Below, one piece after another: positions 1 to 14,800 of a DNA stretch of 64,000 bases (position 1 is the stretch's first letter; every line of letters begins with the position of its first letter). The notes under the pieces were generated by a model. It had not been told where the DNA came from, made no database searches, and worked only from the letters and a program-made list of their open reading frames with translations. Source of the stretch: Opisthorchis felineus (lineage: Eukaryota > Platyhelminthes > Trematoda > Opisthorchiida > Opisthorchiidae); assembly GCA_004794785.1 (NCBI GenBank), contig SJOL01007411.1:955897-1019896 (forward strand), written 5' to 3'. The position numbers and the translations under genes were made by a program.

Positions 1-3000
1 AGTTGAAACTCCACAGCTCCGAATTAATGGAATGCATCTAGAAACCCATTTTGAGACAACTGCATTACTGTTTGAATGGTTGTGTGAGATGAACCGGATA
101 TACTGTTTACAGTGAAGTGTAAAAATCAATTGGATTTTCGAATTACTCTTCCACTGCCCTTTGGAGAATCTTCCAATCACGTTAGTTGCCCCACGCCGCC
201 AAATCTGTGGAGTGTGGATGCAGAATCCCCCAAAATAGGTGACTTAACATCGTGAGCAAGGCTGTCACGAATGCACTGCTTTTGAAGAATAGCTAGTTGC
301 CAAACCCGTTTCTTTTCGTTTCAGCTGTGTTCAGTATTCAATGCAGCTGGTAGCGTAGACGATTGCAGTGATTACGGTTCAGGTGTGTCGGAAGCGAAAA
401 CCGCACAGTTTATACCATTTTACCAGATGATGGGAGCAAAAGTGACCTGGGCGTTAACCGGATTTATCGAATAGTCGATAAATTCTAAACTGGAACCTGG
501 GAGAATCTGAGTAATGGTCGCTAAAATCCTGCAACCCGCTAATAGTATGGCCTTTTGTGACCGCGTTACATCTACTGTGTCATTTACTCAGGATATTATT
601 CACAGATGGAATTTGCTTGCCCACATGGCGCACGGTGGCCTGTCGTTAGACTCTGAGGTTGGACAAGCCAATAAACTCAGTTGATATTTTTCAGTTCTTA
701 TGGGAAGCACACATTGTAAATACTTTCCACACCATCAGTGCTACACGTTTTTTCAAGTAAATTGCTACCTGAAATTTCGCGCATTCAGTCACAGTCGTAC
801 CGAAGCTAGGGAGACAGAGAGTTTCAAATAGTTTGTTAGGGAGTGGTGAGCTGAGAACTAGGCAAGGACATGCACCGGAGGTTCTGAAAATTCTCCGCAT
901 TTCGTACGATTGCGGAGGTTGAACTCGCATATGCGGCTTAAAACGAGTACAACACAGCGAAAAGCACGAAACACACACTGGTCAATGGGAGATCAAAAAA
1001 CACATGAGCTAATATTACCAAAAGGTTTACTTTGAAATGTAAACGGAGCAGAATAAACAGTGGTTTGTGTATGTATGGGCCTGAGGTCCTATGTACGTGA
1101 AATTGCGGAAGGGTCCGACCACGGGAACTGAAGTGTGCGGAAAGAGAAACAAGTGTGAAAAAGCGGTCTAGTATAGCCCAATGTGATGGTGATGGCACCG
1201 GCCACAGAGATATGCGACATCGTATCGAATCGGTTGGTTGTGAGTGAGCGCGGCAAAGCATTTGGAAAGCTTCAATAGGCTTGACGTTCTAGTGAATGCC
1301 TTTTTTTATTCTTCGACCGATTTCCAGTGCCGTGCGTCAGACATACTGTGCTGCACATCTCCATGAGAAAGAGTCCACTAACGTGCTTCAAACGTAGACG
1401 ACAGATCTTTCGCTTTAAGGAACAACAATTATGGAGTAGTAAGTGGGGCACCAAAAGTGGTTGTGACCAGGTAGCATCTATGACTGAACCAGTCAGCCTG
1501 CAGATCACCGTTGAATGGTGGGTTGAGGCATGCCGTCTTCCTCTTGAGAATTCCATTTGAGATTTTGGCGAAAACATGCACATTTTAAGAGAAAAGAAAT
1601 TTTATGGAAAAAATGTTATCCAATAATTTGAGCTCGTGCCGTAGAGCGTCCTGAGAGCCAAACATGACTGCCCTATGATATAAACTGTTAACGATGGTCC
1701 TCTTCTGTTCCGGGAGCAAATGGCTGTCAACGCCGATGTGCTGGCCGAACAACTCAGCTTCTTGTAAAATTGACTATTCAACTGCCCATCGTCACTTCTG
1801 AGAAGTTTCAAATCCAGGAGTTCGAAATTATTATCCTGCTCTCTCTAGGTTCAGCTAGCTTCAACTGGTCCAAGATAGAGCAATCTTCGTTTTTATCTGT
1901 AAAGACAGCAGTTAATTCGTCAGCTGAGTCAACGAGACCTATTTCGACATGGTCGGAGAAGGGTGTCTTAGAGAGAGAGACGTCATAACAGCGCTATCGA
2001 ATTGGCGGCTTCTCACCTCCGTATGCCAACATGCAGTTCGTAAAATTTACGTATTCCCATGCAAAAACCTCACTAGCGGTCAGCTATCGTTACAATTTGA
2101 CACTATCTGTTTCGATTTTGGCTACCAATCAGAGAAAAATCAACTGTTGCCTATCAGCTGTAGTGGCGTGCGACCCCTCCCCACTGCGCAATGGCTTATT
2201 ACCAATGTGGATAACTTGGGGAGGGAGCAACCAATTTCGCACTTTCTGCTACCCTACTGGTGTGGAATTTATTCATCGAGGTCTATGCGCGTGATGACAT
2301 CACTATAAGCATAAACAGGGCGCAAAATCATGGACCGCACCTTCAGTCGAAATTAAAATCTGCTCTTGGTTCCATTGGGTGGTGAGGTGAAGTTCATCAA
2401 GATTGCCTCGCTTTGGTTGAAAATCATCAAGAAACGAATTCCAGGCACCATTAGGATTAAAGATGGTATCTAAACCTAATGCAAGGATGATTTCGGTGAG
2501 GAGAATGCCAGCCTATTGATCTTTGTTTAGATTATTGGCACAATATTTTTCCGACTGAGGTTTTAAAGCTCCTGCTGAGCTGTCCCAAACACGTAGGTTT
2601 ATAACACTCTTTTCACGATTAAGGTGATGCTGACATAAATGAGTTACTGAGAGCATCCGCCGTAGAACTTTTAGATTAAGGCGCTATTCATAAAAAGCTA
2701 ACGCTCATTTGTGGACCTGGTAGGAGGCACCAGTATAACCAATTGGTGGGTGATTGCAACTTTTTAGTCCTGGTGAAGTAGCTGTTCAACTACTATGGAG
2801 ATAAACCCACAGATAATAAAGTAATGCAAATGCTCATTTCGTTGGAAATCTGTTCCCTCATACACACTATGTACGAATATCGACCACACTTTGCATCCTA
2901 AGGGCTCTGTGCCAAGGAATGACCGTTGATGTCAGTAATTATTTTACGCCGTACAGCGGACATCAAGTTCTTCGAAATTCTAACAAAATGTTTTGATTAA

Positions 3001-6000
3001 CCGAAGCAGCATACCAACTTTTGGTGCATAGACATCAGTGGTTAGCGGAAGGATTGCTTCCGTTCGCGAAATTGTTTGTAAAGTTGTTTTGGACTTGTTT
3101 GAAAGCAGTGACATTTCTAGATCGTCCGTCCGCCCTCTTATCACACTCATGACTTCGCAAGCTGACAGAATGCTGCTTGTAAATCTCATCAGAGAAGAGC
3201 AAGGGTGACAAAAATGTTACACAAAAATGGTTCATTAATAAGCTGCCACTGCCGAGAGCGAACCAGTATTACCAGTTGCTTGGATAAGCCATGTTAGACA
3301 GCGACAAAATGACGACAGAAAGTGGTGATTTAGATACTTTTACTCAACCAATAGTCATTGAAGGTTTAAGTTCACAGAATATGGCGGTATAAAGGAGATA
3401 AAGTGTGTTTCGTTTCAGAGAGGTTTGGTAAACAATCGGTGGAGATAAAGCGTGTATTTATGTAGTGACTTTAACAAAGACAAACTTTTTATACTACTCT
3501 ATTTTCGCTACTCTCTTATGAGAGTAGTAGAGAAAATGGTAGTGTGTGAATAGCACTTTAGGGTTAGTCAACACTTGGATGGAATATTATTTTGAAGTGG
3601 CCAATAGCCGCATCAGAGAGGTTACCGACTCATCTTTAGAAACATTGTTTGGCACCAACTAAGATATTTCGGAATGGATTTTCAGCCTCTTCGGGATCGT
3701 AAATGTCATAGATACTCCTCAGTCATTATCCTCGGTGTGAGGTGGCATTTCTTTTCCGGGTAATTATCGCCTCTCGTTCCTTCGTCGGAAAATATGTTCC
3801 AGAAATAGGCTGTGGGATTGCAGGACTAAAACTGTACCGGCTATATGCCGTCTTAATAAAGGTGATGTTATTCTAATCCCCCAGAATGTAAGTTTTACTC
3901 CACTGGAATCTGCACTGACGTCCCAACCTAAATGGTTCAACAGCACGGTTAAGTGACTAGGCCCAGTGTTCATTCGGAGGATTTAGCAAATTCTAAGCGG
4001 GTTCATCCTTGAAATCGAAGTGTCATAGAACTCTAGCGAGGAGGATTTCTATAGCCTACTTATTTTTATCAAATCCCCTTGGCCAATGCAGCTTAGGTTC
4101 CATGGAGGGTGGTTATGCAAGAAGAGGTTTGATAGCACTGCAAGGTATACTCATTCCTAATAGTGACATTTATTCCGCATATTATTTAGATTGTGTGGTA
4201 TCTGACATCCGTTCATCTATTCATGGGATAGCTGTAAAAAAGACTTTTCTGGGATGGGGGAAGAGGCGGTTCATCGGAGCTCCAGGATAGCTAAGCTTCT
4301 GACTACTTTGCCACAGTTTCTGTCGACTAACTGAGTGAAATTAGACGCTTTTTCATTACATGGTGCTCCAGTGCTCCAGTAACAAATTTTGCTCCTTTTG
4401 ACCGAATTTCTTTTTATCAGAATAAATTTTAAGCGATCGTAGCCATCTAGTTAGATCGCAACCAATACGCGATCCGACCGGTTCCGTCTCAGTTGGATGC
4501 TCGTGTTAGTAAAGAATCTTCATTAGTTTTCATTTTTTCGGGCCGCAACATGGTGTGAAGGGTACTGAAGTGCTTACTGAGCGCTAGCTCATGGTCAGTC
4601 TCTGTCGGTATAACCTTTGAACTTCCTAACTTCATGCATCGCTGATTGATATAAAATGAAAAAATAGTGTTATCCTGCAACTTAGACCTCTTCTCGAAAG
4701 ATTCATTACCAGCTGGGCCTCATCACTTGAATAATTCAAGGATATAGCACCATGATTGCCCTGCAGTTTTAGCAAAAACTTTTTGAAGAATTCGGGATGA
4801 CCGAAATATTAAAGATTTTATCCACACTTATTTTGCACTCACATGACAATAGACTGTGACAGTGAATGTGTTCGAGGCTGAAGACCGGTGGAGGAATAGG
4901 CAACCAGCTTGGTGATCCCTATGGGAAATTTTTATTGCCTAATTGTTTTGGTTTATGAAGCTTGCAATTTGCTCAAATCGGGCAGTGATATTTTGACGAT
5001 TTTATCTCATCCGACCGATGTTGGAGCAACGGGGCGTGAGTGAAAGTGGAAATTCTCTCGAATGGAGTGGGGCGTGTGACGAGTTGTTTATTCCGTGTGA
5101 ACGAACTTTGACAGGACCTGTGACAGAACCGCCTTTACTTAACGAAAGCAGAGAGGTAGCTGAAACTTACTTTTCACCGGTTCCATCTCATAAGTCGAGG
5201 CCCCTGTGTTCAAGGCACGAATAGACCGTTTCGTAGTGGTCACACGCTCAATATGAGTCCACCACATGATTCACAATGCGCTGGTTTCCTTAAATTTCTT
5301 GTGGGAATTCATACCGAAAGAAAAAATTCCACTATCATAAAAGAAACGGCTTGAGGAAAACAGTATGTTCTGTAAATCAGATAGATCGTCTGTTCGTTTT
5401 ATTCATTAGTAGCGGGGTTCGAACCTAGATATAACTTCCCTGAATTTTGAGCCATGTGGAAACGAAATATAGATGTAACAAAAATGTAACTAACAAGTTC
5501 TCTTGGAAACAGTATGAGTTCAACAGCTGGATAATCATGGGATTATGGAAATGACAAACCCGTCCTTCTTTAGCCTTTGAGTATGGAGTGACACTGCTGG
5601 AAAGTCGATCTGCTAATAATGCTCAGGTTTATGTAGCGTTCTTTCTAGAAGCTTCCAAACCGTCCAGTTTTCGTCAGCAGAAATTCTCCCATTTCACTGA
5701 AGCAAAACGCTTGAATAACTCAAACCCTACTGTTTCGTAGCTCAAACACACTTTGGATGCAGTAGAAAAGATTCGCTGATCATCAATACCGGAAACTCAT
5801 TCTGGTTGTTTCCGGGACGATTTCCGGAGAGGCGCACTCGACTTACTTCAAGAAAATCCCGGTTTAATAGTGTGAAAACCATGTTTTTTTAATAAGATAC
5901 AAACACAATGCGATTTGGCACCCTTCATGTGCTTTACTGAGTGTTATAATATACCCATTTATCACTGCTACATCATCTGACTGGCTCTATGGCAGTTGGC

Positions 6001-8754
6001 GTCAGTAGATCTATCCAAAGCCACCAGCTGCTTCAGTTGCAGTCGCGAATGAGCTAAGCGTTTAAGTGTGGCCGGCCGGAGTCTGTACTCACCTTTGATT
6101 GCACATAGTGATAAGCCTCGATGATTAGCTAGATCCTGGTTCCCCGAATTTCTACTTTTGATAACCGACTGTGTTGTCAGCTTGTATGGCCTGGTAACCT
6201 ACCATCATTTCGCCTCCGTGACTTTACTCCATTTTGCATGCAAGCGGTAGGTTATTCGACGTTTGTTCTCCCATAATCTTTCCTGAGATGGAGTCCGTTT
6301 CTGCTTAATTGAGCCACCACGTCATATGAATCTAGTCGTGCTTTTTCATCTTTCCTGTTACGCAGAATTTCCTGGAATTGTTTGAACTACTATCTTACCT
6401 TTTGCAGTTCAGTCAACTCGTGAGCCTCATGGTCGTAATGGCAACTATTGCAACGATGGAATTCTACGTAGGCACAAGGTGCCTTAAGTATGACTTAAGG
6501 ATTTTGGCAACGAGGTAATCGCCGGCGTGGGTATTGGTGTACATGGCTAGTGGCAAAATATTCCTTGTGCCGGACAGCATTCGATCGTCTGACTCGGCAG
6601 GTTTCGCTGTTTCAGTGATATCAGGTGGTGGTCCACTTCTGAATCTTTCGTGGGTGTCATAAAATGTTTAACAGTTTTTACCGCTGATTTTGTCCCACCT
6701 GACAGAATGTAGTTAAGCTGGAAGTTCGGCGCTAAACTATTCATTTTTGACTGAATTGTTGCAACTCTATAATAGTAAACCGTAGTCAGTCATCTTAGAA
6801 CAACGGACCTTTCTCTCTGCTGCAAGCCATTTGGGTTCGTTTCCAATTCATATCATGAGAAGTGAAGTAATGAGGTTTTTGTCTCACTGTGCACGAGATG
6901 CTATGTACATCAAGCTAATCGACCAAGCCAGTCGTGCTCAGGTGGTCGACAATTTCTGAATCACAGAAGAGATTATGACCAATACTATTGGTAAGCTGAT
7001 TGCCCGCTTAGTCTCCTATGATGTGCGACCCGGGTACAGCTAAGTTTCGCATTGGACACTAACAAGCAGATGAAGAAATTCAAACCAGAGATAATTCTCA
7101 CTTTCGGCGATTCGGTGTATCGTAATTTATGTGGTAACCTCAAGTGGTCGGCTTCTCATAGCAGTAACAGGTCTGACAAGAATAGAGAGCTGTCTTGGCC
7201 AGCCTACTCAGATTCGGGCTGCCTGAAGCTGCAAAAGCAGATACGAAGAATGGGAATAGTGGAACACGGTTATAGGGGCTAATTAATTTGAGCATCACAT
7301 AGCTGGATCAAGGCCGAAGGGCTCGCAACCACGTGAATTCCTTCTTCATAGACCGTAAAATTTCTTTCTTGGTCATAAATAACATGATGCGAATGCACCA
7401 CTGGGACATATGTGTATCTACGAGTTGCCTCCTAGCCGTGTTGTTCGTACTTAAAATTTCCTGGTCAGTTAACTTTTCGAATCAGGTATTCACATTTAAT
7501 GGACTATTCACTTGGTTTTGCAAGAGCTCGAGGCTTTTAATTTGGCGTGCAGCTTTGCAAGGACAAGTGGAGATGCGTATGAACACCAACTAAGATCAAC
7601 ACACAATATTTATTGAGGTATTCTGGAGGTGGATTTGCATTTCTGCATCCAGAAAAGAAATATTTGGAAGGTTCGGATGTTGTTTATAGTTCACTGATGA
7701 ATAAAAAAGCCTCAACTCCAGTCAGTCCGTCTTGCAACCGCATTATGCTTGGAAATCGGGCAAAATCATTTGGTTTTTTGGGGCCGAAAAGAATTCAACA
7801 TTTTTAGAACTGCTTGTAAGTTTACTTACACTGGTAACTTCAGTGCAGTAAATTTACTCTGCAGCTTCAAATCCAATTTTCACCGCGTGGTTGAATTTTA
7901 TTCACACCTGAGTGGCCCGCTTTGTTTGGAAACCTTTGCACTGTGAGCAGTGCAAGAAATTCTAAGGCTTAAGAACAGCTAAAATTTCTGGACAGTACTC
8001 TGAGCACTCTGTGGTTCAGCCTCGTGCAGGAAATCAACGCTGTGTACACTTGGACAGGGTATAGCGTTATCTATCCCCTTATGATCAGCTGACTATCTTT
8101 TTAAGGACTTGCAGAAGAAAATTCATTTGACTTCGGAGAAGGTTACCTAAACCTTTAGACGTGGTGCGACTTTGGAAGTGTTGCGTTCACTCACTAGATA
8201 ACGCGTCACAAGCACTCAGATCACGTAACGGTTCCTGTCCCACTTGCAACCTTAGCCGAAAACATGTACACTACAATTTCCCATCCATTTTTGTTTACGC
8301 GGCTACCACCTGCGTCACGCACCAGGCTTACCACATCAGGTCAAGTTGTATTCATGTTCGTGCAATTATCAAACACGAATGGACATCCCTCTCTTCACAC
8401 TGCACACAATCAATAGGCATGCAACTCGGCCCAAAAACACTCGCGAGCACAGGACAGGAAGTCATCCGAGCTCCACAAGTCTCCACGGACAACTACGGAA
8501 CACGTGTAGCAGCTATACTGCAAAGAAGATACGTCCCGCGTCCGGAACTTCACTCAGGAATTCTCAACAGTTGTCCTCAAACGATAAGTCACTTTTTGGC
8601 TTATTCCCTTCTTGCATTGTATTTATTCTTATCAAGTGCAGATAACTTTTGTAGTCATAACCATTCTGGTAAGACAGACATTTGTTAGTGCTTGTCACCT
8701 TCTGAAAATCAACCTAATTACGTTGCAACCAGATCACTAACAATTGGTGAGCTC
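1..8754. other. Gene-poor region, no recognisable gene
   Basis: Only short open frames occur, mostly overlapping on both strands, with no family signature I recognise. The longest are 119 codons (1949-2308, +) and 175 codons (8161-8688, +). The latter lies in a C-rich stretch directly before the integrase scrap and may be element-derived. A palindrome at 3491-3545 is listed separately. A perfect 9-bp inverted repeat (6195-6203 with 6246-6254) is probably chance. Confidence 0.6.
3491..3545. repeat. Imperfect palindrome of about 55 bp
   Basis: CTACTCTC at 3508-3515 faces GAGAGTAG at 3520-3527 across a TTAT loop. Outside it, ACTAC...ATTTTC on the left pairs with GAAAAT...GTAGT on the right with small gaps, so the arms reach about 25 bases. 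It could be a hairpin-forming remnant of a small inverted-repeat element. No target duplication was seen. Confidence 0.5.
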
Positions 8755-8877
8755 GAAGTGAGATGTGTCGATCGCTTTACACGATGGCCTCAAGCTATCC
8801 CCATTTGTGTTATTTCTACCGAGACTATCGCTCAAGCATTCATAAATGGTTGGATTACTTTACAACCAGACCACTAA
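8755..8877 (+). mobile_element. Ty3/gypsy retrotransposon integrase fragment, decayed
   Basis: The frame reads VRCVDRFTRWPQAIP followed by ISTETIAQAFINGWI, the signature of gypsy integrase cores (typical form TCIDRFTRWPEAIP...TAETVA.AF..GWI). Sequence before and after does not continue the domain, and two stops follow at 8875-8880. It is a short dead remnant; no LTR, protease or reverse transcriptase was found alongside. Confidence 0.7.
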
Positions 8878-8880
8878 TAG

Positions 8881-11800
8881 AAGTATATATATGGATTTCA
8901 TGTTATTAGTGAAATTAACACACAACGAAAAGCTTAAGAGTATCAAGCACCTGTTCTTTTCTTGCTATGAATTATAATTTTTGTGCATCTGGCGAGTATC
9001 TCCGGGTGATTCCAAGCCAATGCAATTCGAATGGTTTTCAGACCAAACCCTTAAGCTTTGGGTGATTGATGACGAGTAGAATTGGTGTTTCGTGCTAATC
9101 GTTTTTTCCAATAGTAGTATCAGTAATACTTCAAGCAACTATTGTGCACGGGCTCCTCCTTGGAGAACCGGGATAGTCACAAGTACGTTTAGCTTTATAG
9201 CCCCTACGTCGTTACCTATAGCGGTTCATATCTGAAAACAATAAATTACTTCCCAACGATGACATCTACAGAGCGCAGTCTGCAAACTTTATGGGTCACA
9301 CGCATCAAACTAGAGTCTACGGCATACATCAGTTTGATTTCACTACAACTGATTAAATTTTGAGTGGAGCGTTTTATGAACACGATTAACGACCAACGGA
9401 TTAAGTGGTCGCCAAAACTTGGGTGTTCAAATGGATGAGATCTTGGACTGCTGCTGTGACCACCCGGCTTGAAACCTAACTTGAGCGGTTATGATTTCTG
9501 CCGTCAGCTCCTGTCCTGATCATCTATGCGCAAGACGTTTCGGGAATAAAACCTATAGCGCAACCGTTTAACTTTTTATATTAAAATATTCAGGTCGGAC
9601 TGTGTGAACTGCTTTTTTATGGTCAGCATATTTGCAATGCTACCAAGCTTTGGATGAGCGGATTGTCCGCCCTTCTGAAGAAATGCGACGTGATTACTTT
9701 TCTATGAAGGATTGTTGCTAGGCCACTTAATTTGGTTATTTAAATCTCACCACCGCCCTGGTGCTTGCATCTAAAGAGTAACACCGTATATATAATCTGT
9801 TTTCGAACAAAACTGAGAATCTAATTTCCAGCTCTCAATTATTCTGTGTGGTCAGAATACGAATTTAAATTCAGTGTTAAAATTTTCTTGCTAACTCAAG
9901 GTTTGGCAAACGAATTTTAACTGAAGAAAGCTTCTGCATCACGAAACAAAGGATTCACAGCTAAAAGTGCAGCGTTTCGGTTATGCAACTTCTCCTACCC
10001 GAACCTGTATAAGCGTTCGAAACAGAAATCTACTCATATACTATGTTATGTTCAGTTTTTCCCCATTCTCAAGGTCCTTGATAAATGATTAGAGAAGTGT
10101 CAGTTATCTTTTCTGATGAATTTCTACAAGAAACACTAATAATGCCTTCGTCTGCTCCTATCTCCCATCTGATGTGGTGACTAAAGCAAACAGGTAATTC
10201 CAGTTTGTCCATAACAACTGGATGGAATGGGGCACGGTAGGTTATTTACTGAGCCATTAGGAAAGTTGGTACTAATACTGACATTTGTTGTGGTAGTTTC
10301 TAGGAGAAAATTTGCACACATAATGAACGCTCCAAAACATCTGCCAGCGCTGAACTAGAAGTGCCGTCAGTTTTTAATATTTACTGATCGTAGCCGATTG
10401 GATCAATTCACACTTCAAACGAGAGCCCTCATTTTTTGGCTGCTAATTCTTCAATGTCGTTACCCTCGTTACCGCCTAGTTAGCATCACGGTACCGGAGC
10501 TTTACTCGAGCAGCCTCTCTAGTTGCATGTGTACAGTTCCAGATTATGTCATCCATGTCTACAAACATCTGTATAGAAGTCCAAAGCACAAATCCAAGAG
10601 TTGAATAACGTGGTTAAGACTAATACGAATAGCATCATCCAGTGATATGTTAAACCGTCAAAATGCACAAAATAGTCACTTAGAAAAATACATTGAACCT
10701 CCGAATTCAACCATTTACTTTACAGTCAGCATAGTACAGTTTCTGTGGCTAAATCATCACACATTGACACCTCCATTTTGGTCCACTCGTTCTGAAATTG
10801 TCCTATTGATCAAAACATTTGAGGAGCATCGTCCGATCCCCTGCGATTAGAGTAAACGAGAAAGAGAATAACAATACCAAACCGCTTAGCAGATACTACT
10901 TACCGAATAAATCAGAATGCATTATTTAACGTAGTTTCCCAGTTCCAGAAACTGAATAAACAAAAGGGCTGGCAATTTGACATTCATCGCGGCCCAGTTG
11001 GCTGTTATAAATTTTCGGTCAACTTCCGTTTGTACAGCAGTTATCGGTCGTTGATAACAAATACCATGCTTAAAACATGACAGTAATTCGTCTTGTGAGC
11101 TGCTTGAGTCGTAACCCGTCATTTTTCCAAATCCGCATATTTTTGTTCGAAATTTTCCAACTGCGGAGACTTGTTGAAACTTGGTGCAAACATGTAGGTG
11201 ACATAAACCTATTTTATTCATTATATACCGATATCTAACATACATGACAGTTATCTGGGAGCAAACTGCTGTAAACCCTGTTACCAGATTCCACGGCCGT
11301 TTTTGCAGCATCTCCTAGAGCTTCTCGTTGTTATCCACTTCCGCAGAAACTCGAGGTGAGTAGCCGGTGTAAGCCTTACTAGTCCATTTTAAAAGACTCT
11401 TTTGATTGGATTAAATAGCTAAGTTTGGTCCTAGATATCGACATGACTGCCATCGTTTTCCGCCATGGCCGCCTCACTGGATGATGTTACACATAAAACC
11501 AGCATAGTACATTTCGCGGAAAGGCTTTTAGACATCTACATGTTCTGTGTTTCACCAGTCACAATTCAGACACTGTCTCTAGAGATGGAGTTTTGGAGAA
11601 TGTAAATCATGCTTTCCCCATTCTTTTAACTGTTCTCCTAAACAACATGCCAGCCTGTTATTGTAGTTCACTCAGGCGAATTTTATCACGTGAAGAATCC
11701 ATGTGGATTCATAGACATAGGTTCGAAAAGTTATTTCGGACCCACGAAATTCGTTATTCTGATAATGCATTATGGTGTTCAATGGCGCAGTATATAACAT

Positions 11801-14800
11801 AAATCAGAGTATTCATGTTAGGTAGCCATTTTATGAGCGCAATCATCTGCTATTACGGACGAAGAAACAGCTGCTTTACAGCGCAGTACTATGCTAAACT
11901 CTTATTCCAGAAATCAATTTTGTTCGATCTAAAAGCACTTGTCGGTCCGACTGGTCACAAGGGGGACCGAAAAATAATTGAGAAAGAAGGAGCCTATGGA
12001 GAGCAAATTTGTTCTCGAACATCACAATCCTTCCGAATCTACCCACCTTGGCACGTAACAGCCTTAGAAGAAGAATGCACGTTGTGCAGTAAAACAACTT
12101 TCGTGTGCACTTTACGTGTTATTAGCCCTGCAAGATAACACAGCTGGCAAAATAAGAGTAAGACCTGAAACCAAACAGTGGTTCTTTGGTATAGAAGCGG
12201 TAGTTTCGGTTCATTGCCCAGAATCCTTCTGATTGTTTTAGTGAATACTGTACTGTGTTAGTCATAGAGTGTTTCATTAGAAAGGAGTCACGGTGAGGTG
12301 TCTTAAAATACCACCCGATCTAAATCTCCTCATGTATATTCTGTAATCTTCACATGACTAAAAGGTCCTGGAATTGCAATTTATGGGCTTGTGTCGCTCT
12401 GAATTATGAGGTTACTGGCGTCGTTTTTAGTCGGTTACCAAGGCACGTCACTCCCATCAAGAGCATGAAGCCTGCGTGTGTTCTCACTACTGCGAATACT
12501 CTAAACTACTGGCATATAGTTAGTAGATAGATTATGAAGTAGTGAAATAGTGAAACAGTTTGTCCACCTGACGATGTGGGCTTTTCGAAATCAGACACCT
12601 CCAAGTATAGGATTGGTGTAATTTAGACCCATAGTTAAACAGATACGTCCCAGAAAATGATCCTATCCTTCGTTAGTGACACACGTGGATAGTGAACTGA
12701 ACGTACATGATGCAGCTATCCGTGAGTTCTGGTGGAAGGCCATTTCTTATGTCTCAATTAAAACCGCCGAGGCAGACACCAAGAAGACCTCATCTAGAAA
12801 ATTTTCCTGCACCAGAACATCTCCAAAATACAGCTAGGACACGCTTATTTGAAGGCAGGCTAAGCGTAAAATATGTGGCAACCTTAATTTACTCAAGACC
12901 GTTGGACTACTCTTTTGCTCTATCATCGTGTTGATTTTTCAAGTGCTCCAAATTTGATAGCGGTGTATGAGAGCACCACGAATGTTGGGTATGCAAACCT
13001 AAACTAGCAATAATTTGAAGGAGTGTACGATAAGCTTATTTATATCGGTACTCATGAAATCCTCATCAGGTTTTGTCCTATCCTGAGTTCGATATTCAGT
13101 TACCTTTGGGATATTTTACTACCAGTCTACACTGCAGTTCACTGAAGGTGCCAACTATTCACTCCAATATGAAAATAGCTGACTCCATCCTAACAGAGTG
13201 GAATATAAAGCTCAATTCATGCTTTTATCTGTTACTTTAAACCTGTCCCTCCAAATGGGTCAGTGGCTCTATAAGACTGAATTTTACACAGCTCCACAGA
13301 TCATTATTTCCCAACCAAACTATTGATTTGTTCTGGCCAGCCGATAGGTGTATAAAAGATGCAACCTTTGTAATTTATTTGGCAGAGTGGAGGGAATTCT
13401 GGTTACTATAAGTAGATCAAATAAATTACTGCTTCAAACGAGTTTTAGCAGTTAAACGCAGCAGTACAAAACAAGGGCCGTGTTCTGCATGTAATAATCT
13501 TGTACGAGGCTCGCACTGGGTTGAAAAAGATCAAAAAGAAAACTGACGACACAGGCTAAACCTCGCCGGCACATAATGTCGCGAAACTGAAATGAGCACC
13601 ATTAATCTTTCTCTCGGAAACCTATGCATTATACTGCCACTCATCAGGAGTATAATTTACGATAACTCTCCATTTTGCTAAGTTTTCTACGGTGCACCTG
13701 AAGCGAAATCCATCTGGCCTATTGATCTGGTGTTTAAATATGGTCCCATGACCTGAATGTCATCACCATCTATTGCACGTCCAATCAGAATTAACCTTGC
13801 ATCGCGGAGGCTCGGATATTTTCCAGTAAGTGTAATGAACGTGGAGCCGAGACCTATCTCTGCTAAAAGTGAGTGCCTTTAAGCCCATAATGACTACCTG
13901 GTAAAGGCAACACATACCGTACTACAACTCCTCGAATAGTGAGCCACTTGCACTTTCCGAGACAGTACTCTCATTTAATGCAAATCAAGCCCAAAATATT
14001 ACTGTCTTTTAACCTCTTCGGCAGAAAATCCGGACGGACAGTGCCATTCTGCATGTAGCATTTTAAAAGAATTGATTACGGATACAGTGGGTTTCACGCG
14101 AGGACGACTGACTCTAAAAAAATACACCGCACTCTAGTAAATCAATGTGCCAAGGCGGACAGACGGTTAATTCCATACTTGGCGGATTATTTTGAAACGG
14201 CTGGTCTAGAGATCCAACTTTAGGTGGGGTTGGAAAACCAGCAAAACGGAGGTAATTCTGTTCATGTGCACGCTTTAGACTGTTTCATCTGAGTTGCAAG
14301 AGTGCCGATGAATTAAGCCCCCTACAGGTCAAACAGCTTCTGCTATTTTTGTTTGATTTTCTACTACACATACGTAGTTTACATTTGGCATGGAGATGTC
14401 GGAGCAGTGAGGAAGGTAGAACTTTCCTAAACTGTGTTGTTGCTCAGACCTCGGGAAATATCCTGTAACTCCAGGGTTTCGGTACTTATTTAGGTGTATA
14501 ATACGGTAGATGTGAATGGGGATAATCCTGGTTGAGATGGTAAGAAAATCCTGTCCCTAAAAGTAGGTAATGTGACCCATATGAGCAGCCTACTCTACTG
14601 CGATGGAAATTATTTAATCGTCTGCCAGCCAAGACGAAACGGTAGAGGGTTCTGCACACTATCACTCGTTCACGCGTCCGTCAAATTTGTCGTGCCTACC
14701 TGTCGAATGTATTTTGAAGACGGATGATTATGACACGAATTCATCTGCAGCCTAAACAAAGATCACCTTCAAGGCATGACGTGCTGTGTAATCTGCAGCC

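Noticed and set aside
5395..5425. GGGTTCGAACCTAG resembling a tRNA T-loop
   Set aside because: No matching acceptor, D or anticodon arms around it. Not a tRNA gene.
8161..8688. 175-codon open frame on the plus strand
   Set aside because: No recognised domain and unusual composition (C-rich, many Ser/Thr/His/Cys). It may be element-derived but cannot be supported as a gene.
10922..11311. 129-codon open frame on the minus strand
   Set aside because: No family resemblance, and splice or homology support is lacking. Within the range expected by chance in 64 kb.
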